Source of the DNA: Actinacidiphila paucisporea
GTDB taxonomy: Bacteria > Actinomycetota > Actinomycetes > Streptomycetales > Streptomycetaceae
Direction: 5' to 3'
DNA: 64,000 bases
Assembly: GCF_900142575.1 (NCBI RefSeq)
Contig: NZ_FRBI01000004.1
Span: 157,909-221,908, forward strand
Shown here: one piece after another, positions 10,085 to 19,131 of the stretch
Position numbering within the stretch: position 1 is the stretch's first letter
Layout of the letters: each line of letters opens with the position of its first letter
Notes under the pieces: model-generated
Database searches by the model: none
What the model was told of the DNA's origin: nothing
The model's input: the letters and a program-made list of their open reading frames with translations, nothing else
Made by a program: the position numbers and the translations under genes

Positions 10085-11320
10085 TCAGCAGCCGATCGGC
10101 GCGGTGCCGACCGCCACGTCGTCGAACCACAGCGTGTCGTCACCGGTGCCGTAGCTCTCCCAGCCCAGCCGCAGCGCGGTCGGCCGCGGCGGGGTGGTGC
10201 GGGACAGCCACTGCTGGTCGATGTCGGCCGTCGGCACGCCGTCCACCCGCAGGCCCGGCACGTCCTGGCCGTTCAGCCAGGTCTGCAGGTTCGGCGAGGT
10301 GGTGCCGATGGCGAACCGCAGGCACTGCCAGCTGCCGGTCGGCAGCGGGGCGCTCAGCGCGACGCCCGCCGGGCTCTGGGCGGGCAGCGTCGCGTCGTCG
10401 CTCTCGCGGTTCCACTGCAGGGCGCCGTTCTGGCCGCCGATCCGCAGCGCCCGGCCGGCCTGCGAGGAGTCCGGCATCGACACGAAGGCGACATGGGCGG
10501 CCGGCAGCGCGGTGGTGTGCCGCACCCACATGCGTACGTACATCACCGGGCCGACCGCGGACAGGTCCTGGGTGTCGGCGACGAAGACGTGGTTGCAGTA
10601 GCCGGCGTGGCCGTTCACCCGGATCGACCGGGTGCCGCTGTGCGCGACGGAGGTGTCGACGGTGGCCGTGCCGGTGCCGGAGCAGTCAGGTGCCGCCGTC
10701 GTCCACTGTCCCGACGGGGCGGTGCCGCTCTGGTCCTCGAAGTCCGCGCAGATCACGGCGCCGGAGCAGCCGGCCGGCGGAGCCGAGGTCGGCGGGGTGG
10801 TGGGCGGTGTCGTCGGGGGAGTGGTCGGTGGCGTGGTCGGCGGGGTGGTGGGGGGCGTCGTCGGGGGAGTGGTCGGCGGGTCGGTCGGGGGCGACCCGTT
10901 CGCGGTGCAGCCGAGGCCGTTGAGGGTGATCACGGTCGGCGACGGGTCGGCCGAGCTCCAGGTGCCCTGCACCCCGAAGTCGGCGGAGCCGTTGGTCGGG
11001 ATCGAGGCGTTGTAGCCGGCGTCGGTCGCCGTGACGGCGGTACCGCTCTGGGTGACGGTGGCGTTCCAGCCCGAGGTGATGTGCTGGTCGCCCTGGTAGC
11101 TCCAGGTCGCCTTCCACCCGGTGATCGCCGGGCCGAGGTTGGTGATCTTGATCTGTGCGGTGAAGCCGCCGGTCCACTGGTTGACGGTGTACGTCATCGA
11201 GCAGCCGGTGGCGGCGCCGTGGGCGGCGGGCAGGGCGACCAGGGCCGGCAGCAGCAGTGCCACCGCCGCCACCGGCCACAGCCATGGTCTGACGACTAAC
11301 CGCCGCGAGGATGCGCGCAC
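10085..11320 (-). CDS. Secreted cellulose-binding protein: CBM2 plus Cip1-like C-terminal domain
   Basis: A 411-residue exported protein read from a GTG at 11320 with GGAGGTCCCC upstream. Residues 1-38 are a signal peptide. About 40-135 form a family 2 carbohydrate-binding module with the expected aromatic residues (NQWTGGF, ITGWKATW, SGWNATV). A (PPTT)n linker covers about 148-185. The remaining 225 residues start CSGAVICADFE and include RMWVRH, ALRIGGQNGALQW and LRLGWESYG, a beta jelly roll resembling fungal Cip1, which is co-induced with cellulases and related to alginate/glucuronan lyases. The product could be a lyase or a non-catalytic cellulose-active protein. A perfect CebR-type operator overlaps its start region, tying it to cellulose induction. 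Confidence 0.78.
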   Translation of the reverse strand: MRASSRRLVVRPWLWPVAAVALLLPALVALPAAHGAATGCSMTYTVNQWTGGFTAQIKITNLGPAITGWKATWSYQGDQHITSGWNATVTQSGTAVTATDAGYNASIPTNGSADFGVQGTWSSADPSPTVITLNGLGCTANGSPPTDPPTTPPTTPPTTPPTTPPTTPPTTPPTTPPTSAPPAGCSGAVICADFEDQSGTAPSGQWTTAAPDCSGTGTATVDTSVAHSGTRSIRVNGHAGYCNHVFVADTQDLSAVGPVMYVRMWVRHTTALPAAHVAFVSMPDSSQAGRALRIGGQNGALQWNRESDDATLPAQSPAGVALSAPLPTGSWQCLRFAIGTTSPNLQTWLNGQDVPGLRVDGVPTADIDQQWLSRTTPPRPTALRLGWESYGTGDDTLWFDDVAVGTAPIGC

Positions 11321-11367
11321 GGGGACCTCCAGGGCATGTGGGGGGATTTCTGCTCCCGAACAGGGGG

Positions 11368-11411
11368 TGGGAGCGCTCCCACACTATGGAAGCGCGCCCC
11401 ACGGCTGTCAA
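11368..11411 (-). promoter_or_regulatory. Promoter with perfect CebR-type operator
   Basis: On the minus strand TTGACA (11411-11406) is followed after 17 bases by CATAGT (11388-11383), then by the perfect 14-bp palindrome TGGGAGCGCTCCCA at 11368-11381, the box described for the Streptomyces cellobiose-responsive repressor CebR. The box covers the expected start point, so it should block transcription until cellobiose is present. Confidence 0.75.
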
Positions 11412-11521
11412 TGCCCCTCGCGCGCCCCCGGCCGGAAGGCACCGGCCCCGCCGGAGCGCGCGCGGCGGGGCCGGGGGCGCCTTCGCGCCGCCGGCCCCGT
11501 CCCGTGCCTCCGCCCGCGCCG

Positions 11522-12439
11522 TCAGCCCTTGCTGGCGCCCAGCGACAGGCCGGCGATGAACTGCTTCTGCAGCAGGATGTAGACCACCAGGGTCGGCACC
11601 GCCGCGATCATCGCGGCCGCCGCGATGAGGTTCTGGTTGCTGACGAACTGCCCCTGGAGGTTGGCCAGCGCCGAGGTCACCGGCCGCTTGTCGCCCGACG
11701 ACATCAGGGTGATCGCCCAGAAGAAGTCGTTGTAGATCCAGGTGGTCAGCAGCGTGGCCAGGGCCGCCAGTGCCGGGCGGCACAGCGGGATGGTCAGCCG
11801 CCAGAAGCGGGTCCACAGCGACGCCCCGTCGACGAGCGCGGCCTCGTACATCTCCTCGGGCACCGACTTCATGTAGTTGCTCAGCACGAAGACGCAGAAG
11901 CCCAGCTGGAAGGCCACGTTGATGGCGATCAGGCCGAAGATCGAGTTGTACATCAGGCCGCTGTCGCTGAGGAAGTGCGGCAGCGTGATCTTCAGGTACA
12001 GCCGGTAGAGCGGGGTGATGATGACCTGCTGGGGCAGCAGGTTCCCGGCCGTGAACAGGATCAGCAGCGCGACGTTGAACTTGACGTTCACCCGGGTCAG
12101 CACGAAGGCCACACCCGAGGCGAGCGCCAGCACGATGATCACCGCGGGTACGGTGATGAGCACCGAGTTCCAGAAGAAGTGCAGCATGTCGGACTGCGTC
12201 CAGGCGTCGCTGAAGTTCTTCAGCGTCAGATGGTGCGGCAGCGAGACGTAGCCGTACTTGCGGGTGTCGCTGTACGGCCGGACCGCCACGTACAGCGCGA
12301 ACGCGATCGGCAGCAGCCACAGCACGGACGCGACGATGAGGAAGGCCTGGGAGGCCACCTGACCCCACGGCCGGGTCCTCCTGCGGCCGGGCGCGGACGG
12401 CACTGCCGTCCCCGGCCTGGTGAGGGCTTCGGTCGTCAT
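11522..12439 (-). CDS. CUT1 sugar ABC transporter permease (MalG/CebG type)
   Basis: A 305-residue inner-membrane protein with about six helices and the EAA loop that docks the ATPase (EAALVDGASLWTRFWRLTIP). It is the third gene of a transporter unit and overlaps the upstream permease by ATGA (12436-12439). No ATPase gene is present nearby. In Streptomyces such oligosaccharide importers share the common ATPase MsiK, which is the likely partner here. The substrate is not evident from sequence; the neighbouring CBM2 gene suggests a plant polysaccharide fragment. Confidence 0.9.
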   Translation of the reverse strand: MTTEALTRPGTAVPSAPGRRRTRPWGQVASQAFLIVASVLWLLPIAFALYVAVRPYSDTRKYGYVSLPHHLTLKNFSDAWTQSDMLHFFWNSVLITVPAVIIVLALASGVAFVLTRVNVKFNVALLILFTAGNLLPQQVIITPLYRLYLKITLPHFLSDSGLMYNSIFGLIAINVAFQLGFCVFVLSNYMKSVPEEMYEAALVDGASLWTRFWRLTIPLCRPALAALATLLTTWIYNDFFWAITLMSSGDKRPVTSALANLQGQFVSNQNLIAAAAMIAAVPTLVVYILLQKQFIAGLSLGASKG

Positions 12440-13446
12440 GACGCTTCCTCCCGGCGGAACGTCTGGTAGAGGAACACCGAGATCGGCACCAGCGAGATGA
12501 CCAGCAGTACCACGCCCAGCGCGGAGCCGAAGCCGACCCGCTGGGTCTCCCCGACGATGTTCGAGGTGACCAGCACCGACAGCAGTTCCAGGCCGTTGAT
12601 GCCCTTGTTGGTGATGTAGACCAGGTCGAAGGCGCGCAGCGACTCGATGACGGTGACCACCATGACGACGATGTTGATCGGCTTCATCACCGGGAAGATC
12701 ACCCGCCAGAAGGTCTGCCAGGCGTTGGCGCCGTCCACCGTCGCCGCCTCGCGCAGCGTCGGGTCGACGGCCTTCAGGCCGGCCAGGTACAGCACCATCA
12801 CGTAGCCGGACTGCCGCCAGGTCGCCTCGACCAGCACCGACCACAGGTTCAGGTGCGGATTGCCGAGCCAGTCGATGGCGTTGCTGTCACTGGTGTGCCC
12901 GATGACGGTGTTGATCAGCCCGTAGTTCTGCGAGTACATGAACTCCCAGATGATGCCGACCAGCGCCAGCGACAGCATGACCGGCAGGAAGAGGATGCTC
13001 TGGTACATCCGGCTGCCCCGGATGCCGCGGTCGATCAGCACCGCGAAGAGCATGCCCAGCGGGGTGGCGATCACCACGAAGACGGCCAGCCAGATGAGGT
13101 TGTGGCGGACCGCCGGCCAGAACTCGGGGTAGATCGTGGCGGCCTGGTGGTAGTTCTGGACCCCGTACCAGCAGCCGTTGTTCAGGATCGAGGGGACGTT
13201 GGGCTTGCAGGTCTGGGTGTGCAGGCTGCCGACGCCGTTCCACTTGGTGAACGACAGCAGCGCGGTCCCGATCGCCGGGAACCACACGAAGGCCAGATCC
13301 AGCAGCAGCGGTATGCCCAGCAGCACGCCGACCACGATGCGGTCGCGGAGGCTGAGCCTGCGCACGCCGCGGCGGCGGCGCGAGGCCGGGGCCGGAGCCC
13401 CGTCCTGCGCCGCTGCCGCGGTGTCCGCGTGGGACGTCGAACTCAT
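12436..13446 (-). CDS. CUT1 sugar ABC transporter permease (MalF/CebF type)
   Basis: A 336-residue permease with about six membrane helices and an EAA loop (REAATVDGANAWQTFWRVIF). Between the first two helices there is an extracytoplasmic loop with two Cys (TQTCKPNVPSILNNGCW) that may form a disulphide, an uncommon addition in this family. It overlaps the binding-protein stop (13443-13446) and the next permease start. It forms the heterodimeric membrane channel with the MalG-type protein. Confidence 0.9.
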   Translation of the reverse strand: MSSTSHADTAAAAQDGAPAPASRRRRGVRRLSLRDRIVVGVLLGIPLLLDLAFVWFPAIGTALLSFTKWNGVGSLHTQTCKPNVPSILNNGCWYGVQNYHQAATIYPEFWPAVRHNLIWLAVFVVIATPLGMLFAVLIDRGIRGSRMYQSILFLPVMLSLALVGIIWEFMYSQNYGLINTVIGHTSDSNAIDWLGNPHLNLWSVLVEATWRQSGYVMVLYLAGLKAVDPTLREAATVDGANAWQTFWRVIFPVMKPINIVVMVVTVIESLRAFDLVYITNKGINGLELLSVLVTSNIVGETQRVGFGSALGVVLLVISLVPISVFLYQTFRREEAS

Positions 13447-14810
13447 GAGGTATAGATCGCCTTCGCCTGCTGCTCCGCGCTCTTCTGCAGGGAGGCGATG
13501 TTGCCGGTGCTGGGGTCGTCGATGAACTTCTGGATGATCGAGATCATGGCCTTGGCCATGGCCGGGTCGGCGTCGCGGTCCATGAACTGCGCGACGGCCT
13601 TGCACTTGCCGATCTCGGCGACCGACTTCTTCTGGATCGCGTTGTACGTCGGCACCTGCAGGCCGTTGGCCAGGCCGACGTCCCACTGGTCGGTCTTGAG
13701 GTACTCCGCCTCGGCCGGGCCGGTGCCGATGTACTCCAGGATCGCCTTGGCCGCGTCGGTGTTCTTGGCCTTCTTGCTCAGCATGAACCCGTCGGTGGGC
13801 GCGTCCATGTAGTCCTGGCCCCACTTGGGGTTCACCGTCGGGAAGGTGAAGAAGTCCAGGTCGTCCAGGTTCGCCTTGTCGGTGACGTACTGCGCGGCCA
13901 CCTGGTTGGTGCCCTGGAACATCATGCCGGCCTGCTTGGCCTCCAGCGTCTTGGCGGCGTCCTGCCAGATCCGGCCGTTGGCGCCGGACTGCGTGTACGG
14001 CAGCAGCTCGGCCCAGTGCTGGAAGACCGTGGCGACGCCCGCGTCCGTCCACGGGATCTTGTGGCTCATCAGCTTCATGTGGTAGTCGTAGCCGTTGATC
14101 CGCATGTTGAGGATGTCGAAGGTCCCCAGCGCGGGCCAGCCGTCCTTGTCCGCGAAGGCGATCGGGATCAGGCCGTCGGTCTTCATCTTCTTGGCCAGCG
14201 TCACGTACTCGTCCCACGTGGTGGGCACGGTGTAGTGGCGCTTGGCGAACTCGCTCTTGTTGTAGAAGACCACCCACGGGTAGTTGTAGAGGGGCACCAG
14301 GTACTGGTGGCCGTCCAGACCGGTGGACAGCTGCTTGGCCGCGGGCCCGAAGTTGCCGCCGATCTTCTCCCAGACGTCGTCGAGCGGCTGGGCCAGTCCC
14401 TGCGCGGCGAAGTACTGCATGCGGTAGCCGGCGAACCAGGTGAACAGGTCGTCCGGGGTGCCCTGCAGGTAGCTGGTGATGTTGTCCTGGAAAGTGTTGT
14501 GGTCGACCGTGTTGACGGTGACCTTCACCTTGGACGACGTGGTGGCCGCGGTGGTGAGCGCGGCGAACGCGGTCTTGGCGGCCGGGTCGGAGTAGTTCGA
14601 CCCGAAGGTGACGGTGCTGCCGGCCACCGAAGCGGTGCCGCCCGAGCCGCCGGACTTCTTGTCCGACGAGTCGGAGCTGCTGCACGCCGTCAGCAGGCCG
14701 CCGGAGACTGCCGCGAGCCCCGCGGCACCGGCCACGCCCCTGAGCAGATTCCTCCGCGACGGGGACGGGCCGCTGCCCGTGCCGATTCCCGACGTCTCGA
14801 CGTCCGACAT
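13443..14810 (-). CDS. Sugar-binding lipoprotein of the CUT1 transporter
   Basis: A 455-residue extracellular solute-binding protein. The ATG at 14810 follows GGAGGCACC. The N-terminus has an RRNLLRG twin-arginine-like motif and a lipobox ending LLTAC, so export may be by Tat, followed by lipidation. A Gly/Ser-rich tether precedes the SBP_bac_1-type fold (DDLFTWFAGYRMQYFAAQG, FYNKSEFAKRHY, MMFQGTNQVAAQ). It captures an oligosaccharide for the two permeases encoded downstream. Loss of its lipobox Cys would be expected to release it from the membrane. The ligand is unknown. Confidence 0.9.
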   Translation of the reverse strand: MSDVETSGIGTGSGPSPSRRNLLRGVAGAAGLAAVSGGLLTACSSSDSSDKKSGGSGGTASVAGSTVTFGSNYSDPAAKTAFAALTTAATTSSKVKVTVNTVDHNTFQDNITSYLQGTPDDLFTWFAGYRMQYFAAQGLAQPLDDVWEKIGGNFGPAAKQLSTGLDGHQYLVPLYNYPWVVFYNKSEFAKRHYTVPTTWDEYVTLAKKMKTDGLIPIAFADKDGWPALGTFDILNMRINGYDYHMKLMSHKIPWTDAGVATVFQHWAELLPYTQSGANGRIWQDAAKTLEAKQAGMMFQGTNQVAAQYVTDKANLDDLDFFTFPTVNPKWGQDYMDAPTDGFMLSKKAKNTDAAKAILEYIGTGPAEAEYLKTDQWDVGLANGLQVPTYNAIQKKSVAEIGKCKAVAQFMDRDADPAMAKAMISIIQKFIDDPSTGNIASLQKSAEQQAKAIYTS

Positions 14811-15080
14811 GGTGCCTCCATGTGTGTGTGGGCGCTTATAGGGGACTTGTGGGAGAGCTGAAGGCGAGATGCTGACGGAGCGGAGACTCAGGCGGGTGTC
14901 TAGCGCCGAGCCGTTTCCAACAGAAGTCACCAAGATGAAACGCCATCGCAACTGCAGGGTAGTTCTACGCCACATGCAGGGGGCCGTCAACGCCCTGATC
15001 CTGATGCGTTGCCGGACCGTGATGTCCAGTGGATGTTGAAACATGTTCGCTTCGGTTGGCATCGGGTAACACCACGCACA

Positions 15081-15120
15081 GCGGCCGCCGTACGCCCCGT
15101 GAAGGGCGTACGGCGGCCGC
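15081..15120. terminator. Hairpin in the 377-base gap 14811-15187
   Basis: A perfect 17-bp stem (15081-15097 with 15104-15120, loop cgtgaa) lies downstream of the minus-strand gene at 15188 and should terminate it. The rest of the gap is the leader of the binding-protein operon. It holds a CGTTTC/GAAACG inverted pair (14912-14917 and 14937-14942) and a gttgaaacatgttc segment near 15033; no operator there is clear-cut. Confidence 0.75.
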
Positions 15121-15187
15121 TCGGTTCGGCGGGCGCCTCAGGGCCGCGGACACGCCCGTGCCGCGGCCCGCCGGACTCGCCGCGCGG

Positions 15188-15679
15188 TCACCCGACGGTA
15201 GCCGGTCGCTGGATGAGCAGGTCGGCCGTCCTGCTCGCCAGCACGACCCCGCCCTGGCTCACGGAGACCGACACCCGCAGCCGGTCGGCCGTGCAGCCGG
15301 CGAAGGTCAGGTAGGTCGTCGTCGTCACCACCTGCGCGCGCGGGGCGAAGGTGACCGTCCGCGGCAGCGGGTCGTAGACCGGGCAGCCGGTCGGGTAGCC
15401 GGTCGAGGTGTCGGACAGGAAGCGGCCCGACCACGTCTCGTTGACCGTCTGGGACCTAACGGTGCAGTTGGTGGCGGTGAGGGTGGCCGCCGAGGAGCCG
15501 CCGGCGGGCACCGACGGCGGACTGAAGGCGAAGCCGTCCACCCTGATGACGGAGGAGGCGGCGGCGCAGGGCGTGCCGGACGTGGGGGGAGCCGCCGCGG
15601 CGGGGCCGCCGGCCGTCACCGCGGCGGCGGTGGCGAGCGCGGCGGCGGCCGTCAGGAGGACGGAGAGTCTGCGGAGCAC
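15188..15679 (-). CDS. Secreted protein of unknown function
   Basis: A 163-residue exported protein, taken from a GTG at 15679 with AAAGGA upstream. Residues 1-31 form an Ala-rich signal peptide. The mature part is a small all-beta domain with four or five Cys (TPCAAASS, TNCTVRS, GCPVYD, FAGCTADR) and alternating hydrophobic strands ending VVLASRTADLLIQRP, suggesting an immunoglobulin-like or adhesin-like sandwich held by disulphides. I do not recognise the family. It is monocistronic; its neighbours give no functional hint. Confidence 0.7.
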   Translation of the reverse strand: MLRRLSVLLTAAAALATAAAVTAGGPAAAAPPTSGTPCAAASSVIRVDGFAFSPPSVPAGGSSAATLTATNCTVRSQTVNETWSGRFLSDTSTGYPTGCPVYDPLPRTVTFAPRAQVVTTTTYLTFAGCTADRLRVSVSVSQGGVVLASRTADLLIQRPATVG

Positions 15680-16002
15680 ATCGGGTCCTTTCCGTACGCC
15701 GGGCGTGGGGGGCCGCCCGGGGCCCGAACATGACGGCACCAAAGTGGGGCCCCGAGGAGGGTGTTGGCAACGGCCGGGACGCCCGGGACGCGGGCACAGA
15801 CCCGAACCGGCCGTCCCGGCGGGCGCCCGCGGCGCGACCGGCCCGGTGACGGCTCGTTCACCGGCGGAACAAACCCGCGCCATACAATGACAGCCGGGTC
15901 GGACGCCGGTCCCCGCACCGGCGGCGGCCGCTGCGGACCATGGAGATCACGCCCAGGTACCGTGGTCCGGTCCCGTCCCGGCCGATGGCCTGAAAGGCTC
16001 CC
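15680..16002. other. 323-base intergenic region before the KASIII gene
   Basis: A TACAAT hexamer at 15883-15888 is the best -10 candidate for the plus-strand KASIII gene; its -35 is unclear (TTCACC at 15857-15862 is 20 bases away). The rest is GC-rich sequence with short inverted repeats and no convincing gene. Confidence 0.4.
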
Positions 16003-17004
16003 ATGAAAGCTGAGATCGCCGTGTCCGCAGGCGCGCGGCACACCCGGATCCTCGGGGTCGGCGCGTACCGCCCCCGCCGGGTCGTCGACAACGCGGAGGT
16101 GTGCCGGCACATCGACTCCACCGACGAGTGGATCCGGTCGAGAACCGGCATCGTCACCCGCCGCTGGGCCGGGCCCGACGAGACCCTGGGCGTCATGGCG
16201 GAACAGGCCGCGAGCAAGGCGATCGCGGCGGCCGGGATCACCCCCGACGCCATCACCTGCGTGATCGCCGCGACCTTCACGCATCTCAAGCAGACTCCCG
16301 CCGTCGCCACCGAGATCGGCTACCGCGTCGGCGCCACCGGGGCGGCCGGCTTCGACATCTCGGCCGGCTGCGCCGGCTTCGTGCACGGCGTCGCGCTGGC
16401 CTCCGACGCGGTCAGGGCCCGCGGCGGCCATGTGCTGGTCGTCGGCGTCGAGCGGATGTCCGACATCCTCGACCTGACCGACCGCTCCACCGCGTTCATC
16501 TTCGGCGACGGCGCCGGCGCGGTCGTCGTCGGACCGTCGGACACCCCGGGCATCGGCCCGGTCGTCTGGGGCGCCGACGGCTCCCAGGCCGACGCCATCG
16601 AGCAGAGCGCGCCGTGGGACGCGCTGCGGGACGCCCCGGACCAGCCCTTCCCCGCCTTGCGGCAGGACGGGCAGCGGGTCTTCCGCTGGGCGGTCTACGA
16701 GATGTCCAAGGTCGCCGTCCAGGCGCTCGACGCGGCCGGCATCGCCGCCGACGACCTCGACGCCTTCATCCCGCACCAGGCGAACGAGCGGATCATCGAC
16801 TCCATGACCCGCTCCATGGGCCTGCCGGCCCGGGTCGCGGTCGCCAAGGACATCGTCACCACCGGCAACACCTCGGGCGCCTCCATCCCGCTGGCGATGG
16901 AGTCGCTGCTCGCCTCCGGCCGGGCCGCCACCGGCGGCACCGCCCTGCTGCTCGGCTACGGTTCCGGGCTGTCCTACGCGGCACTCGTCGCGACCCTGCC
17001 GTAA
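16003..17004 (+). CDS. 3-oxoacyl-[ACP] synthase III (KASIII/FabH family)
   Basis: A 333-residue thiolase-fold condensing enzyme. The Cys-His-Asn triad of FabH is complete: C123 in SAGCAGFVHG, H258 in IPHQANER and N289 in TTGNTSGAS. A GAAAGG ribosome site precedes the ATG. FabH condenses an acyl-CoA starter with malonyl-ACP to begin fatty-acid synthesis. This copy stands alone, outside the usual fabD-fabH-acpP-fabF cluster, so it may be an additional KASIII that supplies a special starter unit or performs acyl transfer. Substrate preference cannot be read from the sequence. Confidence 0.88.
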   Translation: MKAEIAVSAGARHTRILGVGAYRPRRVVDNAEVCRHIDSTDEWIRSRTGIVTRRWAGPDETLGVMAEQAASKAIAAAGITPDAITCVIAATFTHLKQTPAVATEIGYRVGATGAAGFDISAGCAGFVHGVALASDAVRARGGHVLVVGVERMSDILDLTDRSTAFIFGDGAGAVVVGPSDTPGIGPVVWGADGSQADAIEQSAPWDALRDAPDQPFPALRQDGQRVFRWAVYEMSKVAVQALDAAGIAADDLDAFIPHQANERIIDSMTRSMGLPARVAVAKDIVTTGNTSGASIPLAMESLLASGRAATGGTALLLGYGSGLSYAALVATLP

Positions 17005-17045
17005 CGGACGCCCGGACCGCCGCCGGCGGCGGTCCGGGCGTCCGT
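17004..17045. terminator. Perfect 42-base palindrome between convergent genes
   Basis: Bases 17004-17024 and 17025-17045 are exact reverse complements. It lies between the convergent KASIII and kinase genes and would terminate both. Confidence 0.8.
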
Positions 17046-17063
17046 CACGGGCGGGAGGGGCGG

Positions 17064-18068
17064 TCAGCCGCCCCCGGCCACCGTGTCGAGCGCCGCGGTC
17101 AGCCGCGGGGCGGTGAAGTCCCGCACCCAGGCCAGGTGCTCGCCCCGCGTGCCGCGCGGCACGACCTCGACCAGCATGATCAGATACAGGTAGCAGCGGT
17201 AGAGCGCCAGGCGCACCCGCGCCGCGTCATCGAAGGCCGTACGCCCGCCCGCCGCCCCGTAGCCGGCCAGGAAGGCCGGATCGTCCTCCAGCGGAGCGCT
17301 CAGCAGCGACAGCGACGCGAAGTCCGCCAGCGGGTCGCCCCAGAACATCCGCTCGCCGTCGATCAGCCCGCTGACCGCCCGCGCCCCCGGCGCACCGTCC
17401 AGCAGGATGTTGCCGGGCCACAGGTCGAAGTGCACGAGCGCCGGCTCGGCCACCTCCGCGAGCGCCGCCGCCCCGCCCGCCAGCGCGGACCGTATCGCGC
17501 CTGCCGGCAGCGGCAGCCAGGACCCGAAGGCCGCGGCGTCCGCCAGCACGGCGTCGGTCATCGCCTCGAAGGCCGGCGCCCAGCGCTCGGCGAGCGGCGC
17601 CACGCGCTGCGCCGGATAGCCGAAGCCCGGCCCGCGCACCGTGTGCAGCCGGGCCACCAGGCCGCCCAGCTCCTCCCGCAGCCGGTCGCGTTCACCGCCC
17701 GCCATCGACCCGCCGGCCTCCTGCCACGACACCCCGGGCGTGTGCGACATCAGCAGGAAGGGCGCCGCTCCCGCGTCCTCGGACCACTCGGCGTGCACCA
17801 CCCGCGGCGCCGGCACCCCCACCGTGGCGGCGGACTCGTAGAACAGCGCCTCCCCGCACAGCAGTTCCGCCTCGTACCGCAACCGCGGGCTGCCCGCGGG
17901 CGGCGGGACCTTCAGGACCAGCCGGGTGCCGTCGGTGAGGCCGACCTCGTACAGCGCGTTGTACGAGCCGCCGGTCATCGCCGTCCGCGAGGCGACCCGC
18001 TCCGCCGCCGTCCCGGCCCGCGCGAGCAGGCCGTCCACCGCCTCCGCGCCCACCGTGTGCACCGCCAC
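17064..18068 (-). CDS. Aminoglycoside phosphotransferase (APH)-like kinase
   Basis: A 334-residue protein of the APH/choline kinase fold. The Brenner-type catalytic motif is LVHFDLWPGNILLDG (H-x-D-x4-N), followed by the metal-binding segment GLIDGERMFWGDPLADF. The N-lobe has a lysine strand (TRLVLKVPPP) and Glu-rich helix (RYEAELLCGEALFY). The GTG start at 18068 follows GGGGGAGGG. Most chromosomal members of this broad family phosphorylate small molecules other than aminoglycosides, so a resistance role should not be assumed. It lies between convergent and unrelated genes. Confidence 0.8.
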   Translation of the reverse strand: MAVHTVGAEAVDGLLARAGTAAERVASRTAMTGGSYNALYEVGLTDGTRLVLKVPPPAGSPRLRYEAELLCGEALFYESAATVGVPAPRVVHAEWSEDAGAAPFLLMSHTPGVSWQEAGGSMAGGERDRLREELGGLVARLHTVRGPGFGYPAQRVAPLAERWAPAFEAMTDAVLADAAAFGSWLPLPAGAIRSALAGGAAALAEVAEPALVHFDLWPGNILLDGAPGARAVSGLIDGERMFWGDPLADFASLSLLSAPLEDDPAFLAGYGAAGGRTAFDDAARVRLALYRCYLYLIMLVEVVPRGTRGEHLAWVRDFTAPRLTAALDTVAGGG

Positions 18069-18098
18069 CGGCCCTCCCCCTGTCGTCCGGGGGGCACC

Positions 18099-18887
18099 TT
18101 ACGCCGTCACCGCACTCCAGCAGAGCGCGCCCACCGCGGCGGCCGCGTACAGCCACACCCCCGCGAGCACCGCCCGCCGCTGCCGGGCCGCCGGCCACCC
18201 CGTGTGCGAGACCGCCCAGGCCAGCGCGGGCAGCACCAGCACCGCGTGCAGCGTCACCCCGTGCAGCGGTTTGAGCATCCCCGTCGAGTGATACGCCGCC
18301 TGCTGGTGGCCGGTCCTGGTGTCCGCGACCCCGCGGGCGATCATCGCCGCCCCCGACAGCAGCCCGACCACCAGCAGCGCGAACCCGGCCCGCAGCGCGA
18401 GCGGCATCCCCGCCGGCCCGGCCGGCGCCTCGCGGAAGGCGGCCACCGCGAAGGTGCCGAGCACCCCCACCAGCAGGGCGCCCCCCACCGCGAGCGCCAT
18501 CGCCACCGCCGTGTCCGCGGGCGTCTCCATGTCGAAGTGCGAGGGCACCCCACGCCACGCCTGCACGGTGATCCCGCCGACCTCCAGCACGCAGTCCGCG
18601 CTGAACAGCGCCAGCAGCACCTCCCGGGTCCGCGCGGGTATCCGCACGTACGACGTCACCCAGGCGACCGCGACCAGCGTCAGGCCGAACGACACCCCGA
18701 AGGTGAAGGGCTTGCGCCAGGACACCGGGCCGTCCCACGGACCGCCGTCCACGAAGAAGACGCCCAGGTGGAAAAGCCCCGACCCGACCAGCGCGGCCCC
18801 GACAGCGCAGGCGAGCCGCTCGACGGGCCGCGCCCCGCGGACGGCTCCTGCGACGGCCGCCGCAGCGGTGGTGGTGGTGGCGGACAT
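18099..18887 (-). CDS. Integral membrane protein of unknown function
   Basis: A 262-residue protein with about six or seven hydrophobic helices (ERLACAVGAALVGSGLFHLG, FTFGVSFGLTLVAVAWV, AVAMALAVGGALLVGVLG, HGVTLHAVLVLPALAWAV). A loop contains HFDMETPADTAVA, and His/Trp residues are spread between helices, which could bind a ligand or haem. It begins 31 bases before the APH-like gene start and probably forms an operon with it. I do not recognise the family. Confidence 0.7.
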   Translation of the reverse strand: MSATTTTAAAAVAGAVRGARPVERLACAVGAALVGSGLFHLGVFFVDGGPWDGPVSWRKPFTFGVSFGLTLVAVAWVTSYVRIPARTREVLLALFSADCVLEVGGITVQAWRGVPSHFDMETPADTAVAMALAVGGALLVGVLGTFAVAAFREAPAGPAGMPLALRAGFALLVVGLLSGAAMIARGVADTRTGHQQAAYHSTGMLKPLHGVTLHAVLVLPALAWAVSHTGWPAARQRRAVLAGVWLYAAAAVGALCWSAVTA

Positions 18888-19131
18888 GGCCGGCTCCCGA
18901 CTCCTCGTCACCCGGGCCCGCACCCGGGTCGGACGCGCCCACGCTAGGGCGGGCCGGCCCGCGGCCGCGTCGTCGCGCGGGAGGCCGTACGCCTGCTCCC
19001 GGCGCAGTACGTACCCCCGCCGGGGTGGCGTCGCTGCGGCGTGCGGGTGCTTCCCGGGCCCCGGGCGATTGGCACGCCCGCCGGCCGGACAGGCAGAGCA
19101 CCGGAAATATCCGGGCGGCGGAAGGACCGGG

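Noticed and set aside
17064..18068. Aminoglycoside resistance gene
   Set aside because: Only the general kinase fold is evident; chromosomal APH-like kinases are mostly not resistance enzymes.
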